Assembly: GCF_014858005.1 (NCBI RefSeq)
Contig: NZ_JACYOT010000013.1
Location: 62,001-126,000 of the forward strand
DNA length: 64,000 nt
From: Propioniciclava soli
GTDB lineage: Bacteria > Actinomycetota > Actinomycetes > Propionibacteriales > Propionibacteriaceae
Direction of reading: 5' to 3'
Both the position numbers and the translations under genes were made by a program. Positions 35,643 to 44,627 of the stretch are shown here, piece by piece. A model generated the notes under the pieces. The model was not told the origin of the DNA. It saw only the letters and a program-made list of their open reading frames with translations, and did no database searches. Position 1 is the stretch's first letter; each line of letters begins with the position of its first letter.

Positions 35643-36268
35643 GCGCCCGCATCGACCACGCCGTCACCTCCGGCACGTTCACCCTCGACGGGGAGACCTT
35701 CGACGTCGACAACAACGTCTGGGTGGTGGGCGACGACACCGAGTGCGTCGTCATCGACGCCCCGCACGACGTCGGTGCCATCACCGAGCTGGTCGGCGAG
35801 CGGGCGGTGAAGGCGATCGTCTGCACCCACGCGCACGACGACCACGTCCGCCACGCCCACGCGCTGGGGGACGCGATGGGCGCGCCGGTGTGGCTGCACC
35901 CCGACGACCTCGTCGTGTGGCGGCTCACCCACGACGTCGAGCCGGACGGTGAGTTGGCCGACGGCCAGGTCATCGAGGTGGCCGGCACGACGCTGACGGT
36001 GCTCCACACGCCGGGGCACTCCCCGGGGTCGGTGTGCCTGTACGCCCCCGAGCTCGGGGTCGTCTTCACCGGCGACACCCTCTTCGAGGACGGGCCGGGC
36101 GCGACGGGGCGCAGCTACTCGAGCTGGGACGTGATCCTGCGCTCGATCGACCACGTGTTGTTTGCCCTGCCCGACGAGACGGTGGTCAAGACCGGTCACG
36201 GTGCGGACACCACCATCGCCGCGGAGCGGGCGACGGTGCCGGGCCCGGGCTCGCCCAGGCCCGAATGA
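35639..36268 (+). CDS. metallo-beta-lactamase-fold hydrolase linked to mscR
   Basis: A 209-residue MBL-fold protein with THAHDDH (H64, H66, D68, H69), then [13 protein letters not shown] and [21 protein letters not shown], ending with the TGHG metal His. The ATG overlaps the mscR stop (ATGA). The same pairing is known as Rv2259-Rv2260 in mycobacteria. A glyoxalase-II-like role in hydrolysing S-formylmycothiol is an attractive inference from position. Confidence 0.85.
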   Translation: MSARIDHAVTSGTFTLDGETFDVDNNVWVVGDDTECVVIDAPHDVGAITELVGERAVKAIVCTHAHDDHVRHAHALGDAMGAPVWLHPDDLVVWRLTHDVEPDGELADGQVIEVAGTTLTVLHTPGHSPGSVCLYAPELGVVFTGDTLFEDGPGATGRSYSSWDVILRSIDHVLFALPDETVVKTGHGADTTIAAERATVPGPGSPRPE

Positions 36269-37086
36269 GGCGGGGTGGTGTGAGCGTCGTCGACGCGCCG
36301 GTCGGCATCTTCGACTCGGGGTTCGGCGGGCTCACCGTGGCCCGCGCGGTGTGGGACCAGCTGCCCGCGGAGGACACGATCTATCTCGGCGACACGGCCC
36401 GGGCGCCCTACGGGCCACTGCCGATCTCGCAGGTGCGCGAGTACGCCCTGGAGTGCCTCGACCACCTGGTGGGGCGCGGCGTGAAGGCCCTGGTCATCGC
36501 CTGCAATTCGGCCTCGTCGGCCGTGCTGCGCGATGCCCGGGAGCGCTACGACGTGCCGGTGATCGAGGTGATCCTGCCGGCGGCGCGGCGGGCGGTGAAG
36601 GTCACGAAGAACGGCCACATCGGCGTCATCTGCACGGTGGCGACCGCCACGTCGCAGAGCTATGACGACGCGCTGGCCGCGGTGCCGGGGGTGCGGCTGC
36701 ACACCGCTCCGTGCCCGCAGTTCGTGGACTACGTCGAGCGCGGCGTCACCGGCGGCGAGGAGTTGCTGGCGTTGGCCCGGGGGTACCTGGCGCCCCTGCA
36801 GGAGGCCGGCGTGGACACCCTGATCCTCGGGTGCACGCACTACCCCCTGTTGGCCGGCGTGCTCAGCTACGTGCTGGGTGATGCGGTGACGCTCGTGAGC
36901 AGCTCCGAGGAGTGCGCCAAGCAGGTCTACGCGTCCCTGACCGATCTCGGGCTGGCACGCGCGGGCCACGTGGGCCGGCGTCTGTTCGAGACGACGGGCA
37001 ATCCCGAGCGGTTCTCCGGCATCGGACGCCGCCTCATCGGCTCCGACCTGGACGCCGTCGAGCAGCTGGTGTCCCTGGGTGTCTGA
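36265..37086 (+). CDS. murI: glutamate racemase
   Basis: Makes D-glutamate for peptidoglycan. The 273 residues show [17 protein letters not shown] and both catalytic cysteines in ACNSASS and [12 protein letters not shown] 36265 overlaps the upstream stop (ATGA); GTG 36280 is an alternative start. Downstream rph and rdgB reproduce the order found at Rv1338-Rv1341. Confidence 0.95.
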   Translation: MRRGGVSVVDAPVGIFDSGFGGLTVARAVWDQLPAEDTIYLGDTARAPYGPLPISQVREYALECLDHLVGRGVKALVIACNSASSAVLRDARERYDVPVIEVILPAARRAVKVTKNGHIGVICTVATATSQSYDDALAAVPGVRLHTAPCPQFVDYVERGVTGGEELLALARGYLAPLQEAGVDTLILGCTHYPLLAGVLSYVLGDAVTLVSSSEECAKQVYASLTDLGLARAGHVGRRLFETTGNPERFSGIGRRLIGSDLDAVEQLVSLGV

Positions 37087-37095
37087 GCAGCCGGT

Positions 37096-37101
37096 TAGGG
37101 T
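37096..37101 (+). promoter_or_regulatory. -10 hexamer of rph (leaderless)
   Basis: TAGGGT ends 6 nt before ATG 37108. Confidence 0.55.
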
Positions 37102-37107
37102 GGGCGG

Positions 37108-37833
37108 ATGACCACCACCCGTGCCGACGGCCGCGCGGCCGACCAGCTCCGCCCCGTCTCCCTCACCCGCAACTGGCTCGACCACGCCGAGGGGTCGGTG
37201 CTCGTCGAGTTCGGCGGCACCCGCGTGCTTGTGGCGGCGTCCGTCACCGAGGGCGTCCCCCGCTGGCGCAGGGGCAGCGGGCTCGGCTGGGTGACGGCGG
37301 AGTACGAGATGTTGCCGCGCGCCACGCACACGCGGTCGGACCGCGAATCGCGCAAGGGGCGGGTGGGTGGCCGGACGCACGAGATCTCCCGCCTGATCGG
37401 CCGGGCACTGCGCGGCGTGATCGACTACCAGGCGCTCGGTGAGAACACCATCGTCATCGACTGCGACGTGCTGCAGGCCGACGGCGGCACCCGCACGGCC
37501 GCCATCACGGGCGCCTACGTGGCGCTCGCGGACGCCGTCGCCTGGCTCCGCGCCCGGGGCGCGTTGGCGGGCGAGCCGCTGCGCGGATCGGTGGCGGCCA
37601 TCAGCGTGGGCGTGGTCAACGGGACGCCGGTGCTCGACCTGCCGTACGTGGAGGATTCCGCGGCGGAGGTCGACATGAACGTGGTCTGCACCGGCGACGG
37701 CCGGCTCGTCGAGGTGCAGGGCACCGCCGAGGGGGAGCCGTTCGACCGGGCCCTGCTCGACCAGCTGCTGGATCTGGCCCAGGCCGGGTGCGCCGAGCTC
37801 ACGCGGCTGCAGGCGGAGGCGCTGGCAGGCTGA
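37108..37833 (+). CDS. rph: ribonuclease PH
   Basis: Phosphate-dependent 3'-exoribonuclease that trims tRNA 3' ends. The 241 residues contain [49 protein letters not shown], the phosphate site [12 protein letters not shown] and the [15 protein letters not shown] metal site. Its last 35 bases overlap the end of the convergent CDF gene. Confidence 0.96.
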   Translation: MTTTRADGRAADQLRPVSLTRNWLDHAEGSVLVEFGGTRVLVAASVTEGVPRWRRGSGLGWVTAEYEMLPRATHTRSDRESRKGRVGGRTHEISRLIGRALRGVIDYQALGENTIVIDCDVLQADGGTRTAAITGAYVALADAVAWLRARGALAGEPLRGSVAAISVGVVNGTPVLDLPYVEDSAAEVDMNVVCTGDGRLVEVQGTAEGEPFDRALLDQLLDLAQAGCAELTRLQAEALAG

Positions 37834-38941
37834 GGCTCGGCCCGCAGGCGACCCCGTCGGGCTCGACGTGGACGCTGACGCGATCGAGGTGGCGGACGGC
37901 GCGCAGGAGGGTGCTGTGCACCTCGACCGCGATGGTGTGTGCGGCCGCGACCGTGAGCCCCGGATCGACGGCGATGTCGAGATCGGCCTCCATGCGGTGG
38001 CCGCTCCATCGGGCGCGGGAACGCTCGACGCGGCGGACCCCGGGCACGTCGGCGGCGGTGCGCTCGATCTGGTCGAGCGTGCCGTCCTCGACACCGTCCA
38101 TGAGGCGCCGCACGGTGACCCTCACGGTGCTGATGAGGACGCCCACGATGACGGCCCCCATGAGGAGCCCCACGAGGGCGTCCACCTGGGGGAACCCGGC
38201 CCACGTCCCCCCGACTCCGCCGATCACGGCCAGCGAGGTGAGGGCGTCGGTGCGCGCGTGCTGGCCCTCGGCGATCAGCGCGGCCGAGCCGATGCGCCGG
38301 CCGGTGCGGATGCGGTAGATGGCCACGATCTCGTTGCCGGCGGCTCCGATCAGGGCAGCGGCCAGCACCCAGGCGGGGTTGGTCATGGGCCTCGGGTCCA
38401 CCAGGGCGCGAACGGATTCGGCGATGATCAGCGCGGCCGAGATCGCGATGACCAGGCCGATCAGGAGGCCGACGAGATCCTCCGCGCGCCGCAGGCCGAA
38501 GGGGTAGCGCCGGGTCGGGGCGCGGCGTCCGAGCCGGAACGCGATGATGAGCGGGATGGTCGTGACCAGGTGGCCGAGGTTGTGCAGGGTGTCGGCCAGC
38601 AGCCCGATCGAGCCGCTCACGGCGACGATCACCAGTTGGAGCGCGGCGGTGGCGGCCATGCCGGCCAAGCTGATCCACGCCGTCCGAATGCCCTCCTTGC
38701 TGGCCTCCTCCGCGGTCGGCATGGCCTCGGCGTGGTCGTGGGAGTGGGGGGTGATCGCGTGCCGCACGCGCGCCCACCAGTCGTCGCCGTGGTGGTGGTC
38801 GTGGTCGTGCGCGCCGTGGTGGTGGTGCTGGTGTTCGTCGTGCTCGTGCTGGTGTTTGTCGTGCTCGTGCTCGTGCTCGTGCTCCTGCTCCTGGTGCTGG
38901 TGTGCCTGGCGCTGCGGGTGGGCGTCCCGACGGGGATTCAT
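37799..38941 (-). CDS. cation diffusion facilitator with histidine-rich N-terminus
   Basis: Zinc/cobalt-type exporter of 380 residues. Its first 70 residues hold 24 histidines in HEHEHEHD and [16 protein letters not shown] runs, a likely metal buffer or sensor. Six helices follow from about 87. Metal site A has HNLGH (H120, H124) in helix 2 where most relatives have HxxxD, plus H228-D232 (HxxxD) in helix 5. The C-terminal cytoplasmic domain ends at about 375. It is divergent from an ArsR/SmtB gene with a palindromic operator between them, and overlaps rph 3' ends. Confidence 0.9.
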   Translation of the reverse strand: MNPRRDAHPQRQAHQHQEQEHEHEHEHDKHQHEHDEHQHHHHGAHDHDHHHGDDWWARVRHAITPHSHDHAEAMPTAEEASKEGIRTAWISLAGMAATAALQLVIVAVSGSIGLLADTLHNLGHLVTTIPLIIAFRLGRRAPTRRYPFGLRRAEDLVGLLIGLVIAISAALIIAESVRALVDPRPMTNPAWVLAAALIGAAGNEIVAIYRIRTGRRIGSAALIAEGQHARTDALTSLAVIGGVGGTWAGFPQVDALVGLLMGAVIVGVLISTVRVTVRRLMDGVEDGTLDQIERTAADVPGVRRVERSRARWSGHRMEADLDIAVDPGLTVAAAHTIAVEVHSTLLRAVRHLDRVSVHVEPDGVACGPSLSLPAPPPAAA

Positions 38942-38950
38942 GGGCTCAAG

Positions 38951-38972
38951 TATTTGCGCAACTGCTCAAACA
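38951..38972. promoter_or_regulatory. ArsR/SmtB operator
   Basis: TATTTGCGCA, a 2-nt centre (AC) and TGCTCAAACA form a 10-2-10 inverted repeat with 8 of 10 positions matched. This resembles the operators of NmtR/KmtR-type metal sensors. It lies between the divergent exporter and regulator start codons, so one repressor can govern both. Confidence 0.7.
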
Positions 38973-38984
38973 AGCAACCATGGC

Positions 38985-38990
38985 TAGGCT
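38985..38990 (+). promoter_or_regulatory. -10 hexamer of arsR/smtB gene (leaderless)
   Basis: TAGGCT ends 6 nt before GTG 38997. Confidence 0.55.
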
Positions 38991-38996
38991 GGGCGG

Positions 38997-39386
38997 GTGC
39001 ACGAGTCGCCGCTGCTGGACGTCCCCGACGACGAGCATGCTCGGCTGGCGAGCGCGATGTTCCGGATGCTGGCCGATCCCACCCGGGTGAAGCTGTTGTG
39101 GGCGCTGCTGCAGGGCGAATCCAGCGTGGGTGCCCTGGTGGAGATGGTGCAGTCGACGGCACCGGCGGTGAGCCAGCACCTGTCCAAGCTGCGGCTGGCC
39201 GGGTTGGTGACCAGCCGCCGGGAGGGCGCGTTCGTCTTCTACTCGGCCTCGGACGCCCACGTGCGGCGTTTGCTGGGGGAGGCTCTCTCGCACGCCGAGC
39301 ACCAGTCCGGTCTCCTCGAGGGGTCGACCCCCCATCGGTACCGCGTGGCACCAGAGGAGCCCCACCCGAGGCCCCGGGTAGGGTGA
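38997..39386 (+). CDS. ArsR/SmtB family metal-sensing repressor
   Basis: A 129-residue winged-helix repressor. The helix-turn-helix TAPAVSQHLSKLRLAGLVTSRREG is clear, and helix 5 carries D86-x-H88-x10-H99-x2-H102, the zinc/cobalt/nickel site of SmtB, CzrA and NmtR relatives. It has no CxC arsenic motif. It is divergent from the CDF exporter. The rdgB -10 overlaps its last codons. Confidence 0.9.
   Translation: MHESPLLDVPDDEHARLASAMFRMLADPTRVKLLWALLQGESSVGALVEMVQSTAPAVSQHLSKLRLAGLVTSRREGAFVFYSASDAHVRRLLGEALSHAEHQSGLLEGSTPHRYRVAPEEPHPRPRVG
39379..39384 (+). promoter_or_regulatory. -10 hexamer of rdgB (leaderless)
   Basis: TAGGGT ends 7 nt before ATG 39392 and overlaps the last codons and first stop base of the arsR gene. 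Confidence 0.55.
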
Positions 39387-39391
39387 CCCTC

Positions 39392-40024
39392 ATGTCGCCG
39401 ACCGCACCCGTGTCCTCGGTGGTGTTGGCCACCCACAACCCCAAGAAGTTGGCGGAGCTGCGACGGATCGTGGCGGCGTCCGGCCTGGAGGTCGCGGTGC
39501 TGGGGCTGGACGACGTGGCGTCCTACCCCGAACCGGCCGAGACGGAACCCACCTTCGAGGGCAACGCGCTGATCAAGGCGCGGGCGGCGGTGGCGGTCAC
39601 GGGGCTGCCGGCGTTGGCCGATGACTCCGGCCTGGAGGTGGACGTCCTCAACGGCATGCCGGGGGTGCGCACGGCGCGCTGGGCGGGGGCGAAGGCGTCC
39701 GATGAGGAGAACCGCCGCCTCGTGCTCGCGCAGATCGACGACGTGCCCGACGACGCGCGCGGAGCCCGGTTCGTGTGCTGTCTGGCGCTGGTGCTGCCCG
39801 ACGGCACCGAGGAGGTGGTGCGCGCCGACTGGCCGGGCCGGATCGCCCACGAGGAGTCGGGTGACCAGGGTTTCGGGTACGACCCGATCTTCGTCGCCGA
39901 GGGTCAGACAGTCACGAACGCGGAGCTGTCGGCGGAGGAGAAGGACGCGCTCAGCCACCGGGGCCGAGCGGTGCGTGCGATGGTGGAGCGCCTGCGGCTG
40001 CTGGGCGCCGAGGAGGAGCAGTGA
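39392..40024 (+). CDS. rdgB: XTP/dITP diphosphatase (RdgB/HAM1)
   Basis: Hydrolyses non-canonical purine triphosphates, cleansing the nucleotide pool. The 210 residues show [62 protein letters not shown] and [11 protein letters not shown]. The true start is ATG 39392; the long open frame before it is antisense to the CDF gene. Its stop overlaps thyA by GTGA. Confidence 0.95.
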   Translation: MSPTAPVSSVVLATHNPKKLAELRRIVAASGLEVAVLGLDDVASYPEPAETEPTFEGNALIKARAAVAVTGLPALADDSGLEVDVLNGMPGVRTARWAGAKASDEENRRLVLAQIDDVPDDARGARFVCCLALVLPDGTEEVVRADWPGRIAHEESGDQGFGYDPIFVAEGQTVTNAELSAEEKDALSHRGRAVRAMVERLRLLGAEEEQ

Positions 40025-40830
40025 CCAACGACGCGGACGCGGCCTACCTGGGCCTGGTGCGGCGGATTCTGGCCGAGGGGGCCGAGAAGACCGACCGGAC
40101 GGGCACCGGCACGCTCAGCGTGTTCGGCCACCAGCTGCGGTTCGACCTGGCGCAGGGCTTTCCGCTGCTCACGACCAAGAAGTTGCACACCCGCAGCATT
40201 TTCGGCGAACTGCTGTGGTTCCTGCGCGGCGACACCAACATCGCGTGGCTGCACGAGAACGGCATCACGATCTGGGACGAGTGGGCCGACGAGCAGGGCG
40301 ATCTGGGCCCGATCTACGGCTACCAATGGCGCAGCTGGCCGACGCCGGAGGGCGCCCACGTCGACCAGCTCGCCGACGTCATCGCGCAGATCCGCACCCA
40401 ACCGGACTCGCGGCGTCACGTCGTCGTGGCGTGGAACCCCGCGATGGTGGACGCCATGGCGCTGCCGCCCTGCCACATGATGTTCCAGTTCTACGTGGCT
40501 GACGGGCGGTTGAGCTGCCAGATGTACCAGCGCTCGGCCGACGTGTTCCTGGGGGTGCCCTTCAACATCGCGAGCTACGCCCTGCTGACGCACATGGTGG
40601 CGCAGGTCACGGGGCTGGAGGTGGGTGACTTCGTCCACACCTTCGGCGACGCGCACCTCTACCTCAACCACCTCGAGCAGGCGCGCGAGCAGCTCGGGCG
40701 CACGCCACGCACGCTGCCGACGCTGCACCTGAACCCGGCCGTGTCGGCCATCGACGCGTTCGAGTTGCGCGACATCGAGGTGCGCGGGTATGACCCGCAC
40801 CCCGTGATCAAGGCCCCGATCGCCGTCTGA
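40021..40830 (+). CDS. thyA: thymidylate synthase
   Basis: Methylates dUMP to dTMP with methylene-tetrahydrofolate, producing dihydrofolate. The 269 residues carry [11 protein letters not shown], the catalytic C151 in [36 protein letters not shown] and the nucleotide-binding [12 protein letters not shown]. It starts on the rdgB stop (GTGA) and its own stop overlaps the next start (TGATG). Confidence 0.97.
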   Translation: MTNDADAAYLGLVRRILAEGAEKTDRTGTGTLSVFGHQLRFDLAQGFPLLTTKKLHTRSIFGELLWFLRGDTNIAWLHENGITIWDEWADEQGDLGPIYGYQWRSWPTPEGAHVDQLADVIAQIRTQPDSRRHVVVAWNPAMVDAMALPPCHMMFQFYVADGRLSCQMYQRSADVFLGVPFNIASYALLTHMVAQVTGLEVGDFVHTFGDAHLYLNHLEQAREQLGRTPRTLPTLHLNPAVSAIDAFELRDIEVRGYDPHPVIKAPIAV

Positions 40831-41648
40831 TGCTGGACGACCTCGACCACCTCGAGCACCTGGATCGTCTCGATCGTCTGGACCCCCCCGACCACCTCGA
40901 GCAGTGCGACCTCGACATCGGGGGTGTGACGGTGCACGTGTGGACCACCCCGCAGCAGGAGGGGCCGGCCTTCGTACTCGTGCACGGGCTGGGGGTCTCC
41001 TCGACCTACTTGGGCCCGCTGGCGGCGGAGCTGGCCGAACGGGGACGCGTGGTGCTGTTCGACCTGCCCGGTTTCGGGGGGACGCCCGACCCGGAACGCC
41101 CGTTCGGAATCGAGGCGTTCGCGTCCGTGGTCGCGGAGGCGGCCGAGCGGCTGAAGGTGGCGGATGCGGTGTGGCTCGGGCACTCGATGGGCGCACAGAT
41201 CGTCGTGGACGCCGTCGCTCACCACCCGGGGGTGGCGCGCGCCGTGGCGCTGGCGTCCCCCGTGGTGACGCACGGGGCACGCTCGGTGCGGAAACAGACG
41301 TGGGCGTTCCTGAAGTCGTCGGCCCGGGAGCGGTTCTCCGAGGCGCTGCTGTCGGTGCAGGGGTACCTGCGGGCCGGCCTGGTGTGGCCGCTGGAGGTGC
41401 TGCCCGCCATGCTGGAGTACCGCGTCGAGGAGCGGATGCCTTCCCTGACCCAGCACCTCGTGCTGCTGCGGGGGTCACGGGACGCGGTGACACCGCAGTC
41501 GTGGATCGAGGAGCTGGGCGCGGCCGCGGGTGCGGCGGCGTCCGTGCGGCTGGTCGTGGTGGCGGGCGCCTCGCACCAGCTCGTGGTGGGGCACGCGGGC
41601 GTGGTGGCGAGGGAGCTGCTCGAGCTGGCCGAGCGCGCCGCCTCATGA
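40830..41648 (+). CDS. alpha/beta hydrolase between thyA and folA
   Basis: A 272-residue serine hydrolase with VHGLG (oxyanion), FDLPGFGG, nucleophile S119 in WLGHSMGAQ, Asp in GSRDAVTPQ and His in GASHQLV. The substrate is unknown. Its first 28 residues are an unusual leucine/aspartate repeat (LDHLEHLDRLDRLD) encoded by repeated GATCGTCT units. It starts inside the thyA stop and overlaps the next gene by ATGA. Confidence 0.82.
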   Translation: MLDDLDHLEHLDRLDRLDPPDHLEQCDLDIGGVTVHVWTTPQQEGPAFVLVHGLGVSSTYLGPLAAELAERGRVVLFDLPGFGGTPDPERPFGIEAFASVVAEAAERLKVADAVWLGHSMGAQIVVDAVAHHPGVARAVALASPVVTHGARSVRKQTWAFLKSSARERFSEALLSVQGYLRAGLVWPLEVLPAMLEYRVEERMPSLTQHLVLLRGSRDAVTPQSWIEELGAAAGAAASVRLVVVAGASHQLVVGHAGVVARELLELAERAAS

Positions 41649-42340
41649 ACGTGCGCGAGAAGGTCGGCATCGTGGTGCGGGACTGGCTGCACGTGGCGGG
41701 CCGTCAGGTGGCTGCGCTGCTCGATCGGACGCCGGCGCGGCGGCTGTTGGCGGTGCCGCGCCCCTGCCCCGAGGGGCGCATCCCCGTGCTGTTGCTGCCG
41801 GGCGTCTACGAGCCGTGGCGCTACCTCAAACCCCTGGGTGAGTTCCTGCGGGACGCTGGCCACCCCGTCCACGTCGTCGACCAGCTCGGCTGGAATGTGA
41901 GTTCCCTGGAAGCCGCGGCGGACGTGGTGGAGGCGTTCGTGGCGGATCGGGGGCTCGAACGGTGCGTCGTGGTGGCGCACTCGAAGGGTGGGCTGATCGG
42001 GCTGCTGACGATGACCCGGCCGGGTCTCGACGCGCGCATCGCCGGGGTGGTGGCGGTGGCGTCGCCCTTCCGGGGTTCCTCGCGGGGGCTGCGTCTGGCG
42101 GCGCTCAGTCATCTGCGCGAATTCGCACCCACGGCGTCCGGCATCACGACGATCGCGGCGCTGGACGTGGCGCAGCGCCGGGTGTCATCGCTGGTGCCGG
42201 CGTGGGACGAGATGATTCCGGAGGGGTCGACGCTGGAGGGGGCGCGCAATGTGCCGCTGGCGGCGTCCGGGCACTTCCTGCCGTTGATGGACGAGCGGGT
42301 GTGGTGGAAGGTGCACGCCGAGGTGCACCGATGGGCGTGA
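41645..42340 (+). CDS. esterase/lipase-like hydrolase, tandem copy 1
   Basis: A 231-residue alpha/beta hydrolase. LLLPGVYEPWRYLKPL (about 49-64) forms the oxyanion region, S113 in AHSKGGLIGL is the nucleophile, and ASGHFLPLMD supplies the His. It shares the PGVYEPWRYL, HSKGGLIG and PAWDExIP blocks with the next gene, so the two are tandem duplicates. The start overlaps the previous stop (ATGA). No signal peptide is evident. Confidence 0.8.
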   Translation: MNVREKVGIVVRDWLHVAGRQVAALLDRTPARRLLAVPRPCPEGRIPVLLLPGVYEPWRYLKPLGEFLRDAGHPVHVVDQLGWNVSSLEAAADVVEAFVADRGLERCVVVAHSKGGLIGLLTMTRPGLDARIAGVVAVASPFRGSSRGLRLAALSHLREFAPTASGITTIAALDVAQRRVSSLVPAWDEMIPEGSTLEGARNVPLAASGHFLPLMDERVWWKVHAEVHRWA

Positions 42341-43047
42341 ACGGGTGGGGATCCACGGTGCGCACGCTCGCCTGGGAGGCGGTGCACGTGGTGCCGCACC
42401 GGGCTCGGATCACGGTGGATCGGACGCCGCCGGACGCCTTCGCTTCCGGGTGGCGGGCGCCGGTGGTGTTGCTGCCCGGCGTCTACGAGCCGTGGCGCTA
42501 TTTGCTGCCGTGGGCGCGGGCGTTGCACGAGCGGGGGCATCCGGTGGTGGTGGTGCCGGAGTTGGGGTACCAGCGGCTGGCGTTCGAGCGAGCTGTGGCG
42601 GTGGCGGCGTCCGCCGTGGTGGCGGCCGACGTACGGGGCGGCGTCCTGGTGGGACATTCGAAGGGTGGGCTGATCGGCAAGGCGCTGCTGCTGGAGGCGG
42701 GTATCGCTGACCGGGTGGCGGGGTTGGTGGCGGTGTGCACGCCGTGGGTGGGATCAGCGCGGATGGGCGGCCTTCGGGGGCGGGCGCTGCGGCGGACGGC
42801 CCTGGGGGTCTTCGCGCCGGGTGGGGCGGAGCTGGGCTGGTTGGCCGCGCTGACCCAGGCTGACGCGCGGATCACGTCGATCCAGCCGGCCTGGGACGAG
42901 TTCATCCCGGCGGTGGCCGGGGGAGCCGGGCCGCCGGGGAGCCGTACGATCACCCTCGGCGTCAACGGGCATTTCCGGCCGGTGGTCGATCCCGGTGTTC
43001 ATCGCGTGCTGGCCGCCGAGGTGGCGCGGCTGGCGGAGGGGAGCTGA
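42331..43047 (+). CDS. esterase/lipase-like hydrolase, tandem copy 2
   Basis: A 238-residue paralogue of the preceding protein, with LLPGVYEPWRYLLP, nucleophile S110 in VGHSKGGLIGK, PAWDEFIP and VNGHFRPV (His). Divergence between the copies is large, so the duplication is old. ATG 42331 gives a 10-base overlap; GTG 42337 would give a neater GTGA overlap. folA begins 2 bases after its stop. Confidence 0.8.
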   Translation: MGVNGWGSTVRTLAWEAVHVVPHRARITVDRTPPDAFASGWRAPVVLLPGVYEPWRYLLPWARALHERGHPVVVVPELGYQRLAFERAVAVAASAVVAADVRGGVLVGHSKGGLIGKALLLEAGIADRVAGLVAVCTPWVGSARMGGLRGRALRRTALGVFAPGGAELGWLAALTQADARITSIQPAWDEFIPAVAGGAGPPGSRTITLGVNGHFRPVVDPGVHRVLAAEVARLAEGS

Positions 43048-43048
43048 G

Positions 43049-43564
43049 ATGGCGACGAAGGTGATCGCGATCGCGATTGTTGCGTCCAACGGGGTGCTCG
43101 GGGACGGGGAGAAGCAGCCGTTCTCGTTCGCCGAGGACTGGGCGCGCTACAAGCGGGTGACCCTGGGCCACCCGATGGTGATGGGCCGCGCGACGCACGA
43201 TGCTATCGGTCGCTGGCTGCCGGGGCGGACGACCATCGTCGTGACGCGGACGCCGTCGGCCGTGTCGTTGCCGCCCGCGGGCTCGACCGCGGTGGGGTTG
43301 GTGGCCACCTCGGTGGAGGAGGCGTTGGCCGTCGCTGCCGGTCTGGATGACGTGGTGTACGTGGCCGGGGGCGGGGAGATCTACCGGCAGGCGTGGCCGT
43401 GGCTCACCGAACTGGATCTGACCGAGGTGCCCGTGGCGGCCGAGGGGTCCGTGACGTTTCCGGAGCTCGACCCGGCTGAGTGGTCCGAGGTTCGCCGGGA
43501 ACCACGCGAGGGGTTCGACTTCGTCGGGTACGAGCGACGCGGAACTGCTGCGCCGATGGTGTGA
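43049..43564 (+). CDS. folA: dihydrofolate reductase
   Basis: Regenerates tetrahydrofolate, which ThyA uses up. The 171 residues have IAIVASNGVLGDG, the acidic active-site residue in FAEDWARYKRVT, the NADPH segments MVMGRATHDAIGRWLPGR and VVTRT and the YVAGGGEIYRQ motif. GGAGGGGAGC precedes the ATG. The DHFR loop after GVLG is slightly unusual (DGEKQPFSF) but intact. Confidence 0.94.
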   Translation: MATKVIAIAIVASNGVLGDGEKQPFSFAEDWARYKRVTLGHPMVMGRATHDAIGRWLPGRTTIVVTRTPSAVSLPPAGSTAVGLVATSVEEALAVAAGLDDVVYVAGGGEIYRQAWPWLTELDLTEVPVAAEGSVTFPELDPAEWSEVRREPREGFDFVGYERRGTAAPMV

Positions 43565-43590
43565 GGGTTGGGAGGCCTGGGACGCCGCGC

Positions 43591-43911
43591 TCAGAGGAAG
43601 GCGAACACGAGCAGCGTGGCGGCGAGCACGAGGACCAGGGTGATGCCGGCGACGAACCACGGCTTGCCACCCCTGGCGAGGAACACCCCCAGCGGGGCGG
43701 CGATGGCGGCGCCGAGAAGCACGGTGGCGAGGCCGATGCCGATCCACTGCAGGGACGCCGACCCGACGGCGGCGGTCATGGTGATGATGCCGGTGCCGGC
43801 CAGACCCAGGGGAAACAGCGTGGCCATCCCCGCGAGCAGTCGCGCCCAACCGGGCCCCCACGGCGGGGTTGCGGGACGGCGGGCGTAGGTGTTGTCGGAT
43901 CGCGCGGTCAT
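43591..43911 (-). CDS. hypothetical three-helix membrane protein
   Basis: A 106-residue protein with a charged N-terminus and three hydrophobic segments at about 27-50, 55-77 and 84-105. No family recognised. The start ATG 43911 has CACACT 7 nt upstream, a weak leaderless signal. It converges on folA. Confidence 0.6.
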   Translation of the reverse strand: MTARSDNTYARRPATPPWGPGWARLLAGMATLFPLGLAGTGIITMTAAVGSASLQWIGIGLATVLLGAAIAAPLGVFLARGGKPWFVAGITLVLVLAATLLVFAFL

Positions 43912-44042
43912 GGGCTCCAGTGTGCCGGGTGCCCGCAGACGCGGTTGTTCGCCGTGGCTGTGGACAACTCTTGGAAGGGGTGGGGTGGGTCTTTGGTGCT
44001 GTGTCATGCTGGGTTGGTCGTCGTTGACGTAGGGGGATTCGC

Positions 44043-44627
44043 GTGGTGAAGCCGATGACTGTTGCCGGTGCCGTGGTGTGCTGGGGCGTGCTGTTGGTGG
44101 GGTGCACGCCCGCCGGAGGGTCGACGCCCTCGCCTGAGCCGACTCCGGAGCCGACGTTCCAGTGCACACCGGAGGCGGGTGGTGAGGCATACGCGTGCGA
44201 TGAGGCTGAGCACGAGCGCATGGTGGCGCGGGATGAGCAGTACGCGGAGGCGGAGCGTGTGTACCGGCGCGCCATGGAGACTGCCAACGACCTCTTGATC
44301 GCGAAAGAAGCCATGAGCGATGGCCTGCGAGACCTCACCGTAGGTGCGGCACAGGAAGACTTGGAGAAGACGCTTCTTGAGGCCAGTAGATCCGATGTGG
44401 CATATAGTGGAGAGATGGAGATTGAGTGGGTTCGACCTACGAATATCGCTGATCGGGGATCTGATCTCGCTCTTGAGATTTGCAGCTCGCCTGGAACGCA
44501 GAGTTTCACTGCAAATGGCGAGACGACTGCAATTGCTAGCTACGTACTTGAAGATGTGTTCTTTACGAAAACGGACGGTGGAATCAAGCTCTCCAGCATC
44601 AAGGGGGCGGAGGTGGAGGAATGCTGA
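44043..44627 (+). CDS. hypothetical lipoprotein
   Basis: A 194-residue secreted lipoprotein. The signal peptide ends in the lipobox LLVGC (Cys about residue 21), then a Pro/Thr/Glu linker PSPEPTPEPT. Two Cys follow in CTPEAGGEAYACDEAE, and the C-terminal part (SSIKGAEVEEC) ends with a Cys. From about 44280 on the DNA is clearly AT-richer than its surroundings and uses AGA, ATA and AGT codons, suggesting a recent arrival or relaxed selection. It overlaps the next gene by 7 bases. Confidence 0.7.
   Translation: MVKPMTVAGAVVCWGVLLVGCTPAGGSTPSPEPTPEPTFQCTPEAGGEAYACDEAEHERMVARDEQYAEAERVYRRAMETANDLLIAKEAMSDGLRDLTVGAAQEDLEKTLLEASRSDVAYSGEMEIEWVRPTNIADRGSDLALEICSSPGTQSFTANGETTAIASYVLEDVFFTKTDGGIKLSSIKGAEVEEC

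Noticed and set aside
39603-40024. Overlapping plus-strand frame at 39621-40502 inside rdgB and thyA
   Set aside because: Frame shadow; both real genes have full motifs in other frames.
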